DNA from: Elusimicrobia bacterium RIFOXYA2_FULL_39_19
Lineage (GTDB): Bacteria; Elusimicrobiota; Endomicrobiia; CG1-02-37-114; XYA2-FULL-39-19
DNA length: 41,061 nucleotides
Reading direction: 5' to 3'
Assembly (NCBI GenBank): GCA_001800285.1
Contig: MGVC01000047.1
Span: 1-41,061 of the forward strand
Positions 24,314-34,947 of this stretch are shown here, piece after piece. Under the pieces are notes generated by a model. That model did not search any database. It saw only the letters and a program-made list of their open reading frames with translations, and was not told the DNA's origin. A program made the position numbers and the translations under genes. How positions within the stretch are numbered: position 1 is the first letter of the stretch; each line of letters begins with the position of its first letter.

Positions 24314-25528
24314 ATGCTGATTTTTGTTTTATTTTTTGTGCTCTTAATAATATTTATATTCCTGTTTTTTTTCCTGTTTCATTTCCGCCTTTTTAACAAA
24401 ATCAAAGCTCAGACCAGTCAACTGGAACAATCAAAAAGAAACATTGAACGCTACATTGCAACCATAAGCAATTTAAAAAATGCCTTATCGAACATACACA
24501 AATTTTCGCTAAATATTACTGGAATTCTCACAAAAGAAGATTTAGCCCAATTTGTGCTTAAAACTGCATGCGCGCTATATAAGGCTCATTGCGGATCCGT
24601 TCTGTTTATTGACGAAGAAACGCACAGGTTTGAAATTATAGCTAACGTTAATATTCCTGAGGAAACACTAAACTCAGCAAATTTTGAAATCGCTGGAACT
24701 ATAGCCAGCCAAGCTGCCGCAGAAAAAAGAATCATATTTATCGAAGATATTTCAAAAGACCCTCAATTTAAAGGTGTAAAAAAAGAATTATGCGGCAATT
24801 CCCTGATATCAATACCCATTGAAACCAAAGAAAAGATAGTCGGTGTTATAAACTTGACTTTTGATAAAGACAGTGATGTTTTTATTGACCAGAATCTCCA
24901 ACTTTTTACTATTCTTGCAGATCATACTGCTGCATCTTTTGAAAATATTGAGCTCTATAACAATCTTCAGAATATGTACATTCAGATGGTTGAATCACTT
25001 GCTAAAACCGTTGACATCAAGGATTCTTATACTTACGACCATGCTGACAGATCCCGCAATTATGCCCGTTTAATCTGCAAAAATCTAGGACTGCCGATAA
25101 GCATATCTAAACATGTGGAATATGCCGCCCTTATCCACGATATCGGCAAAATAGCCATAGAAAAATCTGTACTGGAAAAACCCGGCAGGTTAACCAGTGA
25201 AGAAAGAAAGCTTATAGAACAGCACCCGGCGATAGGGGCAAAAATAGCCGAAGGTATTGCATTTCTGGCTCCGGTTGCACCTATAATTAAGCACCATCAG
25301 GAATGGTATAACGGACAGGGTTATCCGGACAGTTTGAAAGCTGAAGAAATACCTTTAGGGGCAAGAATTGTAGCCATAATTGATGCGTTTGATGCCATGA
25401 CTTCAGACAGACCGTACAGAAAAGCCATGACAAAAGAACAGGCCCAGGGCGAACTAAAAAGACTTTCAGGAATACAATTTGACCCGAAAATCGTCGAAGT
25501 ATTCTTAAAATCCCTTGAAGCAGAATAA
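24314..25528 (+). CDS. GAF-HD-GYP cyclic-di-GMP phosphodiesterase, membrane anchored
   Basis: The 404-residue protein has one N-terminal TM segment (about 2-27), a coiled-coil linker (about 30-65), a GAF sensor domain (about 70-215) and an HD-GYP domain (about 225-400). Metal and signature residues are canonical: H275-D276 in HDIGK, H327-H328, G336-Y337-P338, and AIIDAFDAMTSDRPYR. It should hydrolyse c-di-GMP in the cytoplasm under control of the GAF ligand. It has its own promoter and a moderate ribosome-binding site. rsmI starts two bases after its stop. Confidence 0.94.
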   Translation: MLIFVLFFVLLIIFIFLFFFLFHFRLFNKIKAQTSQLEQSKRNIERYIATISNLKNALSNIHKFSLNITGILTKEDLAQFVLKTACALYKAHCGSVLFIDEETHRFEIIANVNIPEETLNSANFEIAGTIASQAAAEKRIIFIEDISKDPQFKGVKKELCGNSLISIPIETKEKIVGVINLTFDKDSDVFIDQNLQLFTILADHTAASFENIELYNNLQNMYIQMVESLAKTVDIKDSYTYDHADRSRNYARLICKNLGLPISISKHVEYAALIHDIGKIAIEKSVLEKPGRLTSEERKLIEQHPAIGAKIAEGIAFLAPVAPIIKHHQEWYNGQGYPDSLKAEEIPLGARIVAIIDAFDAMTSDRPYRKAMTKEQAQGELKRLSGIQFDPKIVEVFLKSLEAE

Positions 25529-25530
25529 TC

Positions 25531-26256
25531 ATGCCAGGTAAACTTTTTCTTGTTGCAACGCCCATCGGAAATCTTGAAGATATTACATTCCGGGCTGTTC
25601 AAAACCTTAAAGAATCCGATATTGTTGCCTGTGAAGACACCAGAAGAACAAAAATTCTTTTAAATAAGTATGAAATTCACAAAGAATTAATCAGTCATCA
25701 TTCATACAGTACAAATTCAAAAACTAATTACATTATTGATAAACTGCTTGACGGAAATAAAGTAGCCTATGTCACAGACGGCGGTACCCCGGGGATTTCA
25801 GATCCTGGTGAAATACTGGTTAGGGAAGCACTGAAAAACAATATACCGGTAGAATGCCTGCCGGGTCCCAGTGCCTGCATAACAGCGCTTGCTGCTTCCG
25901 GGTTACCTACAAACGGCTTTGTGTTTATCGGGTTTTTGCCCAGAAAGCCGGGAAAAATAAAAAAAACATTGTTGGCTGCGGCTGCACTTGAAAAAACAGT
26001 AATTTTTTACGAGTCGCCGTTTCGCATAAAAAAAACACTTGAAATATGCTGCCAAATATTTGAACCGCAGTCTCTCTGTGTAGTGGCCAGAGAATTGACT
26101 AAAATTTATGAAGAATACATCAGAGGGACTCTCAGTGAAGTATCCGGAAATATAGCTGAAAGAAAAGAAATTAAAGGAGAGATTGTAACATTAATTCATA
26201 CAGCTTCATCTGATAAAAGAGAAGAATCTGAAGAAACAGAGGAAGAACATTTATGA
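25531..26256 (+). CDS. rsmI: 16S rRNA 2'-O-methyltransferase RsmI
   Basis: RsmI methylates the ribose of C1402 in 16S rRNA, using S-adenosylmethionine. The 241-residue protein shows LFLVATPIGNLEDIT at the N terminus, ACEDTRRTKILL, VTDGGTPGISDPG, ECLPGPSACITALAASGLPT and FVFIGFLPRKPG, all typical of this tetrapyrrole-methylase-fold family. The Glu-rich tail (about 228-241) is lineage specific. It begins two bases after the HD-GYP gene and overlaps argC by four bases (ATGA). Confidence 0.96.
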   Translation: MPGKLFLVATPIGNLEDITFRAVQNLKESDIVACEDTRRTKILLNKYEIHKELISHHSYSTNSKTNYIIDKLLDGNKVAYVTDGGTPGISDPGEILVREALKNNIPVECLPGPSACITALAASGLPTNGFVFIGFLPRKPGKIKKTLLAAAALEKTVIFYESPFRIKKTLEICCQIFEPQSLCVVARELTKIYEEYIRGTLSEVSGNIAERKEIKGEIVTLIHTASSDKREESEETEEEHL

Positions 26257-27293
26257 AAAAAATCAAGGCAGGCATTATAGGCATAACGGGGTATACCGGC
26301 GAAGAACTGTTGAAAATTTTCGTCAAACACACATCCGCTGAGCTTTCTTTTCTGGCAGGCCGTTTAACCCAGAGCTCAAAAAGCATCAGTGAATTTTACC
26401 CCAAACTGCCGCTTAAACTTGACGTAACAAATCTTGACATAGATTCAAACCTGAAGGATTCAGAATTAAAAAACACCGACGTTGTTTTTCTTGCCCTGCC
26501 TCACGGAGTATCCATAGATTTGGGAGCTAAGCTGGTAAATGCCGGTAAAAAAGTTATTGATTTAAGCGCTGATTACCGTATAAAAGACCCGGCAGTTTAT
26601 GAAAAATGGTATGCTATTAAACACACCCAGGTAAAGCTGCTTTCAAGCACAGTTTACGGGCTTCCGGAACTTTATAAAACTCAGATTCAAAAATGTAATA
26701 TGGTAGCAAACCCGGGCTGTTATCCAACCAGTATGCTATTAGGCACCGCACCACTTTTAAAAAATGCGCTTGTTGAAACCGAAGGAATCATTATTGATTC
26801 TAAAAGCGGCTATTCAGGTGCCGGGCGTGAATTTAGTAAAAAGTACGAGAGCACAGGCAAACCCGATACATTTGCCTACAAAACAGGAGGCAAACACCGG
26901 CATATTCCTGAGGTTGAACAGGAAATGACAAAAATTGCCGGAAAATCATGCAACATTCTTTTCACTCCTCAGGTAGTACCTCAGGAGCGTGGAATGTTCA
27001 CAAATATTTATTTAAAACTGAAAAAGAAAATGAATCTCACAGACGTCTTTGAACTTTATGCCGGTTTCTATAAAAATGAACCCTTTGTTCGTATTCTGCC
27101 TGAAAATACCGAACCTAAAACAATAAATGTAATGAACACCAACTATTGCGACATAGGTTTTGCCCTCTATCCCGAACACAACACGCTTTTAGTGATGTCC
27201 GCACTGGACAACCTGCTTAAAGGCGCTTCCGGCCAGGCTGTGCAAAACATGAATATAATGTTCGGCTTAAAAGAAACGGAAGGCCTGCTTTAA
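26253..27293 (+). CDS. argC: N-acetyl-gamma-glutamyl-phosphate reductase
   Basis: ArgC reduces N-acetyl-glutamyl phosphate to the semialdehyde with NADPH in arginine synthesis. The 346-residue length is normal for the long form. The NADP loop is IIGITGYTGEELL, the catalytic cysteine is C156 in ANPGCYPTS, and SGYSGAGRE and HRHIPEVEQE (with the active-site His) follow. No other arg biosynthetic gene lies in the window, so arginine genes are scattered. It overlaps rsmI by four bases. Confidence 0.96.
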   Translation: MKKIKAGIIGITGYTGEELLKIFVKHTSAELSFLAGRLTQSSKSISEFYPKLPLKLDVTNLDIDSNLKDSELKNTDVVFLALPHGVSIDLGAKLVNAGKKVIDLSADYRIKDPAVYEKWYAIKHTQVKLLSSTVYGLPELYKTQIQKCNMVANPGCYPTSMLLGTAPLLKNALVETEGIIIDSKSGYSGAGREFSKKYESTGKPDTFAYKTGGKHRHIPEVEQEMTKIAGKSCNILFTPQVVPQERGMFTNIYLKLKKKMNLTDVFELYAGFYKNEPFVRILPENTEPKTINVMNTNYCDIGFALYPEHNTLLVMSALDNLLKGASGQAVQNMNIMFGLKETEGLL

Positions 27294-27300
27294 TACGCCT

Positions 27301-28146
27301 ATGCTTCTTGGCACGCACTGCTCCATCCGCAAAAACATATCCAACTCCCTGCTGGAAGCAAAATCTCTCGGATGCAACACCATGCAGATTTTTACCCGAA
27401 GCCCCAGAAGATGGTTTGTAAATGAAATTAACCAGCCCGAAATTGATGCCTTTAACCTGCAAAGAAAAAAACAAAAACTGCACCCTCTGATAATTCACAT
27501 TCCTTACCTGCCTAACCTGGCCACAAGCGACGATATTCTATACAAAAAGTCTATTGATATTTTAAAACAAGACCTCACCATAGCAGAAAAAATATTTGCT
27601 GATTATTTTATAATACACGCAGGGGCCTATTCTTTCGGCTCAAACATAAGCTATGGTATTGAAAGAATTGCCGGTGCTTTGAATAAATGTATTGCAGCTA
27701 CCTCGGACAAAATAACCTTACTGCTGGAAAATGTCAGCGGCGGGGGAAGGCGTGTCGGCTCTACTTTCACGGAATTAAAAGCAATTATAGACGGCATCAA
27801 GCACAAAAACCGGATAGGCATCTGTATAGATACCGCACATATTTTTACTGCGGGTTATGCAATAAATACAAAAAAAGGGCTCAACAGCACCATCAGTCAA
27901 TTTGACAAAATTATCGGGTTAAAGTTTCTCAAGGTAATTCATCTTAACGATTCGGCAGCTGATTTTAAAAGCAAAATTGACCGGCACCAGCACATTGGAA
28001 AAGGTTATATCGGTTTAAGGGGATTCGGGTATATTGTAAACCATCCGGCACTTAAAAACCTGCCGTTTATACTTGAAACTCCCAAGGATACCCCGCAAGC
28101 AGATAAAAGAAACCTGTGGTCGGTTAAAAAGCTCATAAAACCTTGA
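27301..28146 (+). CDS. nfo: Endonuclease IV (AP endonuclease)
   Basis: Endonuclease IV cuts DNA 5' to abasic sites in base-excision repair and uses three zinc ions in a TIM barrel. The 281-residue protein has LGTHCSIRKN, GCNTMQIFTRSPR, IIHIPYLPNLAT, FIIHAGAY, LLENVSGGGRRVG, GICIDTAHIFTAGY, VIHLNDSAADF, DRHQHIGKGYIG and FILETPKD, which contain the expected His, Glu and Asp zinc ligands. Start ATG 27301 lies seven bases after argC without a visible ribosome-binding site. Confidence 0.96.
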   Translation: MLLGTHCSIRKNISNSLLEAKSLGCNTMQIFTRSPRRWFVNEINQPEIDAFNLQRKKQKLHPLIIHIPYLPNLATSDDILYKKSIDILKQDLTIAEKIFADYFIIHAGAYSFGSNISYGIERIAGALNKCIAATSDKITLLLENVSGGGRRVGSTFTELKAIIDGIKHKNRIGICIDTAHIFTAGYAINTKKGLNSTISQFDKIIGLKFLKVIHLNDSAADFKSKIDRHQHIGKGYIGLRGFGYIVNHPALKNLPFILETPKDTPQADKRNLWSVKKLIKP

Positions 28147-28171
28147 CTTTAACGGCATAAATCTGTATAAT
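28143..28171 (+). promoter_or_regulatory. Sigma-70 promoter just before the second HD-GYP gene
   Basis: TTGACT (28143-28148), a 17-base spacer and TATAAT (28166-28171) end ten bases before the ATG at 28182. The predicted leader is only a few bases long with no ribosome-binding site, so translation would be leaderless or nearly so. The -35 box overlaps the end of nfo. Confidence 0.75.
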
Positions 28172-28181
28172 TATTTTAATT

Positions 28182-29222
28182 ATGAAAAAGACCGAACAGG
28201 AAACCCTCAAACAACTTTTTGAGATTGCCAGAAGCCTTTCTTCCACTCTTGATATTGATACCCTTCTTAAACGTATTGGTGAAGCCGCAGAACAACTTAC
28301 AGAAGCTGAAGCCAGCTCAATCATGCTGGTAGACGATGATAAAGAAAACCTGTTTTTCAAGGTTGCCACCGGTGAGAAAAGCAATATCCTAAAAAAACTC
28401 AGAGTCAAAATCGGCCAGGGTATTGCCGGCACAGTAGCACAAACCAAAGAATCCCTTGTTGTAGATGACGTATCAAAAGACAGCAGGTTCAGCGGTTCTT
28501 TTGACAAATCCTCCGGTTTTGTAACCAAATCCATTCTGGCAGTACCCATCCTGCTGGGAAATGAAATAGTAGGCGTTGCTGAAGTTTTAAATAAAAAAAA
28601 CGGCCAATCCTTTACCGAAGACGATAAAATCATCCTTCAAAGCCTGGCAAGTTTTGCCAGCGTCAGTATAGTAAATGCGCGTTTTGCCGAAGACCAGAAA
28701 AACTTTTTTGTATATATCATTGAAATAGTCATACAGGGTATTGAAAGCAGAAACGCCAAACTGACAGGCCACACGGCAAAAGTAGCACAGATATCCACCG
28801 CAATAGCCAGGCATATGGATTTAAATCAACAGGATTACAAAGATATATATTACGCCGCTTTATTGCATGATATTGGCTACCTTTCAACAACAAAAAGCAC
28901 TTTCATTGAAACCCACCCTAACATGGGTTGGGAAATGATAAGAAAAATAAACATTTTAAAAGGCGCTGCACCCATCATTCTTTCACACCATGAAATGTTT
29001 GACGGTTCCGGCTATCCGAAAGGCTTAATCGGTGAAGCTATACCCATAGGAGCAAGAATCATATCTTTAGCTGAATATGTTGAAGATATGCACGCAGAAG
29101 GCCATTCATACGATAAAATAGCCCTTATGATACAGTCAAACAGTTCTAAATTTGACCCAAAAGCAGCAGAAATATACCTGTCTGAAATTGCACCTCTTCA
29201 AAGAACCGAAGTAACCGCATAG
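28182..29222 (+). CDS. Soluble GAF-HD domain protein with variant HD-GYP residues
   Basis: The 346-residue protein has a GAF domain (about 8-170, with GQGIAGTVA and SILAVPI) and an HD-GYP-like domain (about 185-338). HD is H229-D230, but the motif reads HDIGY rather than HDIGK. HH is H269-H270 and GYP is at 277-279. The segment that normally reads DAFDAMTSDRPYR has become SLAEYVEDMHAEG, so one usual Asp ligand appears to be Glu and the RPYR motif is gone. It may be a phosphodiesterase with altered metal use or specificity, or mainly a signal-binding protein. The GAF sequence resembles that of the histidine kinase at 15690. Confidence 0.88.
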   Translation: MKKTEQETLKQLFEIARSLSSTLDIDTLLKRIGEAAEQLTEAEASSIMLVDDDKENLFFKVATGEKSNILKKLRVKIGQGIAGTVAQTKESLVVDDVSKDSRFSGSFDKSSGFVTKSILAVPILLGNEIVGVAEVLNKKNGQSFTEDDKIILQSLASFASVSIVNARFAEDQKNFFVYIIEIVIQGIESRNAKLTGHTAKVAQISTAIARHMDLNQQDYKDIYYAALLHDIGYLSTTKSTFIETHPNMGWEMIRKINILKGAAPIILSHHEMFDGSGYPKGLIGEAIPIGARIISLAEYVEDMHAEGHSYDKIALMIQSNSSKFDPKAAEIYLSEIAPLQRTEVTA

Positions 29223-29223
29223 C

Positions 29224-29988
29224 ATGAACCTTATAACTTTTGATATTGGAAACACCTCAATAAATACCGGTATTTATGTTAACGATAAACTTAAAATCAC
29301 CTGGCGCATGTCTTCTGATACAAAAAATAAAACTGCTTTCTATAAAAAAGAAATCTTAAAACATGCCAAAATTGAAATACACGGCGCCATAATATCAAGC
29401 GTAGTACCCGCCCTGGACCCGTTATTTAATAACCTCTGCCTGAATTTATTCGGTTTCAAACCTTTGTTTGTCAACTATAAAAACTGCGGCATCAAAGTTA
29501 AATATAATAAACCTTCCGTTGTCGGTGCAGACCGGCTGGTAAATGCCGTTGCAGGAAAGGTTATGTTCGGCGCTCCGCTGATTATTATTGATTTCGGCAC
29601 AGCGACCACCTTTGACTGCATAGATAAAAGCGGTGCTTATGCAGGAGGGGCCATATTACCCGGCATTGATATGTCTTTAAAAGCTTTAAACCATTTTACC
29701 GCAAAACTTCCGCTTGTTAAATTTAGTAAACCAAAAAACATAATAGGCAAAAACACCATAGAAAGCATAAAATCCGGAATCTATTATGGTTATACCGGTT
29801 CCATTATCCACTTTGCTTCAAATTTGAAAAAGACACTCAAATGTGATAAAATTATTGCCACTGGCGGATACGCAAATCTTATTGCAAAACCGCTGGAAAT
29901 CAGCAACGTCCCGGACCTTACTTTACACGGCCTTAAAATTATCTGGGAAAACAACAAATTAAACCGCAAAAGCGGGGAGGACAAATGA
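29224..29988 (+). CDS. coaX: Type III pantothenate kinase
   Basis: CoaX phosphorylates pantothenate, the first step of coenzyme A synthesis. The 254-residue protein has the ASKHA-fold motifs of the family: FDIGNTSINTGIY (phosphate 1), ISSVVPAL, GADRLVNAVAGK, IIDFGTATTFD (phosphate 2), AYAGGAILPGIDMSLKAL and an IIATGGYANLI adenosine motif. The length is normal. It starts one base after the preceding stop and overlaps the next envelope gene by four bases (ATGA). Confidence 0.95.
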   Translation: MNLITFDIGNTSINTGIYVNDKLKITWRMSSDTKNKTAFYKKEILKHAKIEIHGAIISSVVPALDPLFNNLCLNLFGFKPLFVNYKNCGIKVKYNKPSVVGADRLVNAVAGKVMFGAPLIIIDFGTATTFDCIDKSGAYAGGAILPGIDMSLKALNHFTAKLPLVKFSKPKNIIGKNTIESIKSGIYYGYTGSIIHFASNLKKTLKCDKIIATGGYANLIAKPLEISNVPDLTLHGLKIIWENNKLNRKSGEDK

Positions 29989-30722
29989 AAAAAAGTTATT
30001 TAGCAGCACTCACGGTAGCATTGTTTTCTGTACAGGGTTTAGCGCTGGACTATAACAACATTATCAACTATGCCAATGATACCGATGCACAAAAGGAAGC
30101 AACATTTAATGCTTTGGCAAAAGATATGGGCGCAGTGCTTGGCGGCGGATTTTATCACAGCGGAAAAAGCCTGGGAGTTGTAGGTTTTGATGCCGGCGGA
30201 AGAATCTCGATACAAAAAATCAGTGATGACAACAAGCTTTTCAAAGATAACAACACAGATATGATTGCTCTCCCATGGGTTCAGCTGGAAAAAGGCCTGC
30301 CTATGAAGATTGACCTTATTGTTAGAGGCATTTCATCAGACGGTTTAACCGCTTACGGTGGAGGCATTAAATACAATTTAATTTCTTTTGCGGTATTAAA
30401 CATCTCTGCTGTTTTAAGCCATAACCAGTTAACACATGACTATCTTAAAGCCACCACTACAGGCCTCGGAGTTGTTGCATCCCTGGACATACCAATCATT
30501 AAACCCTATGTCGGGTTCGGTTCTGATTCAACGGAAGTAACACCCGGCACAAAAGCCCTTGCAGATGCACCTCTTTTAGAAGGGGTAAAGGGCAAATCCA
30601 GCGGAACCCGTATAGAAGCAGGCGTAAATATTTCGCCTCTTCCGCTTCTCTACATCTATGGCGCTTACACCATGGTTAACAGCGGCACCGGTTATGCGGG
30701 CGGCCTTGGCCTGAAATTCTAA
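29985..30722 (+). CDS. Exported putative outer-membrane beta-barrel protein
   Basis: The 245-residue protein has a signal peptide (about 1-20, cleavage after GLA) and alternating Gly/aromatic beta-strands (GGGFYHSG, VVASLDIPIIKPYVGFG, LYIYGAYTMVNSG), and it ends in a Leu-Lys-Phe strand. This is the pattern of a small outer-membrane barrel; no named family is recognised. A strong GGGGAGGA ribosome-binding site lies in the end of coaX, so it is translated efficiently despite the overlap. It precedes the Lol genes. Confidence 0.7.
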   Translation: MKKSYLAALTVALFSVQGLALDYNNIINYANDTDAQKEATFNALAKDMGAVLGGGFYHSGKSLGVVGFDAGGRISIQKISDDNKLFKDNNTDMIALPWVQLEKGLPMKIDLIVRGISSDGLTAYGGGIKYNLISFAVLNISAVLSHNQLTHDYLKATTTGLGVVASLDIPIIKPYVGFGSDSTEVTPGTKALADAPLLEGVKGKSSGTRIEAGVNISPLPLLYIYGAYTMVNSGTGYAGGLGLKF

Positions 30723-30735
30723 TAAAAGGACCATC

Positions 30736-30751
30736 CGGCTTTTTTAAGCCG
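30736..30751 (+). other. Small hairpin between envelope gene and lolC-like gene
   Basis: CGGCTT (30736-30741) pairs with AAGCCG (30746-30751) around a TTTT loop. There is no downstream T-run, so it is more likely an mRNA stability or processing hairpin than a terminator. Confidence 0.45.
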
Positions 30752-30766
30752 CGTACACACCTCTAA

Positions 30767-31984
30767 ATGTCATTTGAATTCTTCATTGCCTCCAGATACC
30801 TTATAAGAAGGCGCAAAGGTTTATTCGCCTTTGTGACTACCACTATTGCCATAGCCGGCATTACTCTTGGCGTTGGCGCACTTATAATCACACTTGCCGT
30901 TATGAGCGGGTTTCATGCCGAAATACAAAGAAAAATTTTAAGTATCCAGGCCCACGTAATCTTAGGCTCTAAGAATTCCTCCGGACTTAACACATCAAAC
31001 TATAAAGAATTATCAGAAAAAGTCAGCAGTATTAAAGGCGTAAAGGCCACCTCTCCGTTTATTTACAGCCAGATTGTTTTAAGAAACAGGGAAAGCACCA
31101 CCGGAGCCATAATCAAGGGCATTGATTTCAGTAAGGAAGATAAAATCAGCGACCTGAAAAAATATATAGTATCCGGTAAATGGGAAAAACTAGATGAAGG
31201 CATTGTTTTAGGTAAAACCCTCGCAAAAAGCCTCAACGCCTTCAAAGGCGACGAAATAGTACTGATATCACCGGCAGGAATAGATTCCACTCTTGTATCA
31301 ATCCCAAAAATGAAGATGTTGAAAGTTACCGGAATATTTGAATCCGGAATGTATGATTATGACGCAAATCTGGCATATATATCAATTCCTAACGCGCAGA
31401 AACTGCTGGATTTAGGCACTAATATCACAGCTATCGGTATAAAAATTGACAACATAGACAAAACAGAGCTTTTATCACAACTGATATTAAAAGAAGCCGG
31501 GCCCAACCACTGGGTTCAGACCTGGCAGAGCCTAAACAGAAACCTTTTTTCAGCTTTGAAACTTGAAAAACTGATGATGTTCATTATACTCACACTCATA
31601 GTCCTGGTAGCATCTTCTAACATAATTTCAAACCTGCTGCTTTTCACCATTGAAAAAGTACGCGATATAGGTATTCTGTCTGCTTTGGGTGCTACTAAAG
31701 GAAACATCTACAGAATATTCATGTATGAAGGGTTCATTATGGGAGGCATAGGAATTTCACTGGGTACATTTATCGGTTGTATGATTTCCTACATAGTAAA
31801 CAAATTTCAGATAATTAAACTGCCGCCGGATATTTACTATCTTGAAAGCCTGCCCGTTAAGTTGTTTTGGGGAGATGTAATATTAGTAATTATTTCTGCG
31901 GCAATTATTATAATTCTGTCTACAATTTATCCGGCCAAGAAAGCCGCAGACACGGACCCGCTGGATGCAATAAGATACGGATAA
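30767..31984 (+). CDS. Lipoprotein-releasing ABC permease (LolC/LolE family)
   Basis: The 405-residue permease has TM1 (about 20-48, ending in MSGFH), a large periplasmic domain (about 50-265) and three C-terminal TM segments (about 270-295, 320-345, 370-395) that form the FtsX domain. The end reads YPAKKAADTDPLDAIRYG, which is typical of LolC/E. These proteins extract mature lipoproteins from the inner membrane and pass them to LolA. The ATPase LolD is encoded 46 bases downstream. Only one permease gene is present, as in species that use a single LolF-like protein or keep the second elsewhere. No ribosome-binding site is obvious. Confidence 0.92.
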   Translation: MSFEFFIASRYLIRRRKGLFAFVTTTIAIAGITLGVGALIITLAVMSGFHAEIQRKILSIQAHVILGSKNSSGLNTSNYKELSEKVSSIKGVKATSPFIYSQIVLRNRESTTGAIIKGIDFSKEDKISDLKKYIVSGKWEKLDEGIVLGKTLAKSLNAFKGDEIVLISPAGIDSTLVSIPKMKMLKVTGIFESGMYDYDANLAYISIPNAQKLLDLGTNITAIGIKIDNIDKTELLSQLILKEAGPNHWVQTWQSLNRNLFSALKLEKLMMFIILTLIVLVASSNIISNLLLFTIEKVRDIGILSALGATKGNIYRIFMYEGFIMGGIGISLGTFIGCMISYIVNKFQIIKLPPDIYYLESLPVKLFWGDVILVIISAAIIIILSTIYPAKKAADTDPLDAIRYG

Positions 31985-31987
31985 TTT

Positions 31988-32012
31988 AATTTCAAATCTC
32001 AAATTTGAAATT
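31988..32012. repeat. Inverted repeat with CAAATCTC core
   Basis: AATTTCAAAT (31988-31997) and ATTTGAAATT (32003-32012) form a perfect 10-base stem with a five-base loop. The TTCAAATCTCAAAT core resembles the tract inserted in thrC at 10654-10681. It lies between the Lol permease and lolD and could be a dispersed repeat. Confidence 0.6.
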
Positions 32013-32030
32013 TCAAAAAAAGCTAAACCA

Positions 32031-32702
32031 ATGAAAATTATTGAGCTAAAAAACATTTCCAAAGTATTTAATGTAAAAAGCGAAGAAATAAAAGCGCTTG
32101 ACTGCGTGAATATGGAAATAACCCAGGGTGAAGTAGTCACTGTAATGGGCCCTTCAGGAGCAGGAAAATCTACACTGCTGCACCTTATAGGCCTTATGGA
32201 TAAACCATCAACCGGAGAGCTGTATATAGATGGAGAGCCCATTTCCAGCCTTACGGAACCTGAACTTTCAGCACTGCGCAACGGGTTTGTAGGCTTTGTT
32301 TTTCAGTTCCACCACCTGCTTCCTGAATTTGACGCTATTGAAAACATAGCTATCCCCGCATTAATAAAGGGAAGGCCTAAAAAAGAAACCTATGAAAAAG
32401 CCATGCAATTGCTAAAGGAAGTAAATCTGGAAAACAGAAAAAATCACTTTCCTTCCCAGTTATCAGGAGGGGAACAACAGCGTGTTTCTATAGCGCGTTG
32501 CCTAATAAATGACCCTAAACTTGTCCTTGCTGATGAACCTACAGGCAACTTAGACCATGAGTCCGGAACTGCCGTTATGGACCTCATGAACCGCTTTGTC
32601 AAAGAAAAGAATATATCGCTTATCCTTGTAACTCACAACCCTGCCCTGGAAAAATATTCCAATAGAACTATACGCCTTTCCGAAGGAAAAATCACTCCCT
32701 GA
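32031..32702 (+). CDS. lolD: Lipoprotein-releasing ABC ATPase LolD
   Basis: The 223-residue ATPase shows Walker [10 protein letters not shown], a Q-loop [16 protein letters not shown] typical of LolD/MacB-like proteins, the signature [13 protein letters not shown], Walker [13 protein letters not shown], and the switch His in LVTHN. It powers release of lipoproteins from the inner membrane with the permease just upstream. The separation by a 46-base gap with an inverted repeat is modest, and co-transcription is likely. Confidence 0.95.
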   Translation: MKIIELKNISKVFNVKSEEIKALDCVNMEITQGEVVTVMGPSGAGKSTLLHLIGLMDKPSTGELYIDGEPISSLTEPELSALRNGFVGFVFQFHHLLPEFDAIENIAIPALIKGRPKKETYEKAMQLLKEVNLENRKNHFPSQLSGGEQQRVSIARCLINDPKLVLADEPTGNLDHESGTAVMDLMNRFVKEKNISLILVTHNPALEKYSNRTIRLSEGKITP

Positions 32703-32732
32703 CCCGCTTTATAAAATCCGCATTTAAGGCTA

Positions 32733-32761
32733 TTGACAAAAATTCAAAAGTGTGTTATAAT
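32733..32761 (+). promoter_or_regulatory. groESL sigma-70 promoter
   Basis: TTGACA (32733-32738), a 17-base spacer and TATAAT (32756-32761) match the consensus exactly. The last T of the -10 box is the first base of the CIRCE operator, so repressor binding would block RNA polymerase directly. Confidence 0.93.
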
Positions 32762-32787
32762 TAGCACTCAAGATGTAAGAGTGCTAA
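32761..32787 (+). promoter_or_regulatory. CIRCE operator (HrcA binding site)
   Basis: TTAGCACTC (32761-32769), nine bases, then GAGTGCTAA (32779-32787) is a perfect CIRCE inverted repeat. In known systems HrcA binds it, and GroEL titration links it to heat shock. hrcA is not in the window and is predicted elsewhere in the genome. A second short hairpin (ACCGG/CCGGT, 32819-32834) lies in the leader. Confidence 0.97.
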
Positions 32788-32872
32788 TTTTGAAATCAGT
32801 TTCATCCGCAGAAAAATAACCGGCACAAACCGGTAAAACTAAATTCCAAAACTTTATAAGGGGGTGTTTTCT

Positions 32873-34820
<1,948 letters not shown>

Positions 34821-34861
34821 ACCTGTAGCGCTTCTATTGATATTTCAAACCAGAGACAAAC

Positions 34862-34896
34862 AAAAAACGCTCCTATCAAACGGAGCGTTTTTTTTG
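34862..34896 (+). terminator. Intrinsic terminator of groESL
   Basis: CGCTCC (34868-34873) pairs with GGAGCG (34882-34887), extended by flanking A and T runs, and a run of T residues follows. The rest of the 196-base gap to the next gene holds a further CCGGC/GCCGG hairpin (34921-34936) and a promoter-like pair. Confidence 0.93.
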
Positions 34897-34947
34897 CTTC
34901 ATACTCACGCTTTATAAACACCGGCCTATATGCCGGGAAAGCTTCAT

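Noticed and set aside
32864-32872. Upstream GTG start for groES
   Set aside because: It lies in the ribosome-binding site, and GroES normally begins at [10 protein letters not shown].
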